Assembly (NCBI GenBank): GCA_902786015.1
Contig: CADAAU010000013.1
Location: forward strand, 62,001 to 126,000
Length of the DNA stretch: 64,000 nucleotides
Source of the DNA: an uncultured Coriobacteriaceae bacterium
GTDB lineage: Bacteria; Actinomycetota; Coriobacteriia; Coriobacteriales; Atopobiaceae
Direction: 5' to 3'
Under the pieces are notes generated by a model that was given only the letters and a program-made list of their open reading frames with translations, did not search any database and was not told the origin of the DNA. The translations under genes were made by a program, and so were the position numbers. Shown here one piece after another: positions 62,858 through 64,000 of the stretch (position 1 is the stretch's first letter; each line of letters starts with the position of its first letter).

Positions 62858-63874
62858 ATGAAGTCTCTCGACAGCGTAGTGCTCAACCGCCGCCAGCTCG
62901 TGGCGCTCGGCTTGGGTACCAGCTCTGCCCTTTGGTTGGCGGCCTGTGGCTCCAACAACGCTGCTCCCGCCGACAAGCCAAGTGAGGACACGGGCCAGAA
63001 GCAAGAGGCTCTTACCGACGAACAAGAGGCTCCGGCCGTCGACGCGGCGGCGTTCGACGCCATTCTTGCCAAGGGTCCCGTAGCGGACGATGCGGCGATT
63101 GACGCCAGCGCCTGGGCAAAGAAAATCAAAGATGCGGGTCTTCTTCGCGTCGGTGCCGTCGAGACCTCCACGTTCTTTAGTCTTCTTAACGTCGACGACC
63201 AGCACTATCGCGGGTTTGACGCCGGCCTGTTCCAGTTGCTCGCTCGCTACATCACGGGCGACGAGACCAAGTTCTCCAACCCCGTTACGCAGGTCACGTC
63301 CGACACGCGCGAGTCTGTGCTGCAAAACGACACGGTCGACGCGGTGTTCGCTACTTACTCGGTTACCGAGGAGCGCCAAAAGAAGATCAACTTCGCTGGT
63401 CCGTACTACACCTCGCAGCAGTCGATCCTGGTGATGAAGAGCACCACCGACATCACAGGACTCGAGAGCCTTGCGGGCAAGAACGTGGCCGTGCAGTCCG
63501 GCTCGACCGGCCCCTCCATCATGGAGAAGCTTTGCCCGGACGCCGTGCTGCAGGAGTTCACCACCGACGAGGAAGCTCGCCTGGCACTTGAACAGGGCCG
63601 TGTGGATGCCTACGTTATCGACAACACCATGCAGATGGGCGCCGTCGCAAAGAACCCCAGCAAGTATCAGATCGTGGGCAGCGTGTTCGGCGACATCGAT
63701 CCGTACGGCATTGGCCTGCCCAAGGAAGCCAACGACGCCGTGGAGTTCGTGAACACTTTCCTTACCACCATCGAGCAGGCTGGTCTTTGGAAGGAGCTGT
63801 GGCAGGTGTCCATCGGTGACCGCATTGGAGCCAAGGACGCGCCCGAGCCGCCGGCGATTGGCGTCTTTAAATAA
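62858..63874 (+). CDS. Amino-acid ABC transporter substrate-binding lipoprotein
   Basis: 338 aa. The signal region has a twin Arg (NRRQLVALGLG) and lipobox LAAC with Cys30, so it is a lipoprotein, perhaps exported by Tat. The mature part is a family 3 solute-binding protein: LLRVGAVETSTFFSLLNVDDQHYRGFDAGLFQLLARYI, VDAVFATYSVTEERQKKINFAGPYYTSQQSILV, then NVAVQSGSTGPSIME and YGIGLPKEAND. The glutamate/glutamine-type subgroup is likely. AGGAG before ATG 62858 sets the start. A strong hairpin separates it from the following gene. Confidence 0.9.
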   Translation: MKSLDSVVLNRRQLVALGLGTSSALWLAACGSNNAAPADKPSEDTGQKQEALTDEQEAPAVDAAAFDAILAKGPVADDAAIDASAWAKKIKDAGLLRVGAVETSTFFSLLNVDDQHYRGFDAGLFQLLARYITGDETKFSNPVTQVTSDTRESVLQNDTVDAVFATYSVTEERQKKINFAGPYYTSQQSILVMKSTTDITGLESLAGKNVAVQSGSTGPSIMEKLCPDAVLQEFTTDEEARLALEQGRVDAYVIDNTMQMGAVAKNPSKYQIVGSVFGDIDPYGIGLPKEANDAVEFVNTFLTTIEQAGLWKELWQVSIGDRIGAKDAPEPPAIGVFK

Positions 63875-63891
63875 GTGTTTTCGCGCTATGA

Positions 63892-63950
63892 GGGGTGATG
63901 CGCGGCCAAGGAAGTGTCTTTGGCCGCGCATCACCCCCTGTTCTTTTTTT
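63892..63950 (+). terminator. Strong hairpin with T-run inside the ABC operon
   Basis: GGGGTGATGCGCGGCCAA pairs with TTGGCCGCGCATCACCCC at 63920-63937; TTCTTTTTTT follows. It probably ends most transcripts after the binding-protein gene, giving more binding protein than permease. Confidence 0.9.
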
Positions 63951-63963
63951 GAGAGGAGACCCG

Positions 63964-64000
63964 ATGGGATATGCGGAACTGATTGCCGAATACGGCGACA
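63964..64000 (+). CDS. Start of a gene cut by the window end, probably an ABC permease
   Basis: Only 12 codons are present: ATG GGA TAT and on, MGYAELIAEYGD, after an AGGAG ribosome site. By context it should be the permease of the amino-acid transporter, but the sequence is too short to show it. Confidence 0.5.
   Translation, partial: MGYAELIAEYGD

Overview
The window looks like chromosomal DNA from a Gram-positive actinobacterium of class Coriobacteriia, most likely Collinsella or a close relative. This rests on moderately high G+C, strong GGAGG ribosome sites with some GTG and TTG starts, and the mix of gene families (DUF2252, PASTA and LCP wall proteins, fused EcfA, glgB, ECF-RibU). The genus is an inference from overall protein character, not from a search. 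I found no rRNA, tRNA, CRISPR array or prophage.

Layout. 1-10.4 kb: rsmI, a HerA/DUF853 ATPase, a lipoprotein, a phosphopantetheinyl transferase followed by an acyl carrier protein and a CocE-type hydrolase, MFS and ZIP transporters, a SPOR-domain protein and a NUDIX hydrolase. 10.6-17.7 kb: a seven-PASTA membrane protein, a metallophosphoesterase, a two-gene chromate-type transporter, a thioesterase, a HAD phosphatase and galM. 17.7-28.5 kb: a repeat-rich gap, a Phd/ParE-type toxin-antitoxin pair, DUF2252, small regulatory and zinc-ribbon genes, an aldo/keto reductase with a ferredoxin tail, purL, and a RelB/PIN pair. 28.5-33.6 kb: a complete riboflavin ECF transporter operon on the minus strand led by an FMN riboswitch, then aroD-eamA. 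33.7-41 kb: U32 peptidase, CapA-like protein, a periplasmic-binding protein next to a GGDEF sensor, the SRP RNA and DedA. 41-50.3 kb: dnaX-ybaB-recR, nth, glgB and a GH4 glycosidase. 50.3-54.5 kb: an accessory island with a broken and an intact copy of a surface-protein family, an array of hairpin repeats and an intact IS1595-family element with 8-bp target duplications. 54.6-64 kb: groES-groEL, a YdcF-like membrane protein, an Fe-S protein, ychF, an LCP protein and the start of an amino-acid ABC transporter.

The least explained structure is four families of intergenic palindromic repeats: A, seven copies sharing a GGGGA-N3-TCCCC centre; B, four copies with a CCCGGG core; C, two copies exactly 159 bp long with compensatory changes in the stem; D, an array of palindromes whose arms vary together. 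One D unit is the IS target. Other unusual points are a GlgB with a histone-H1-like tail, a binding protein paired with a diguanylate cyclase but no ABC partners, a lone ACP coupled to a CocE hydrolase, and surface proteins whose C-terminal sorting-like signal lacks LPxTG.
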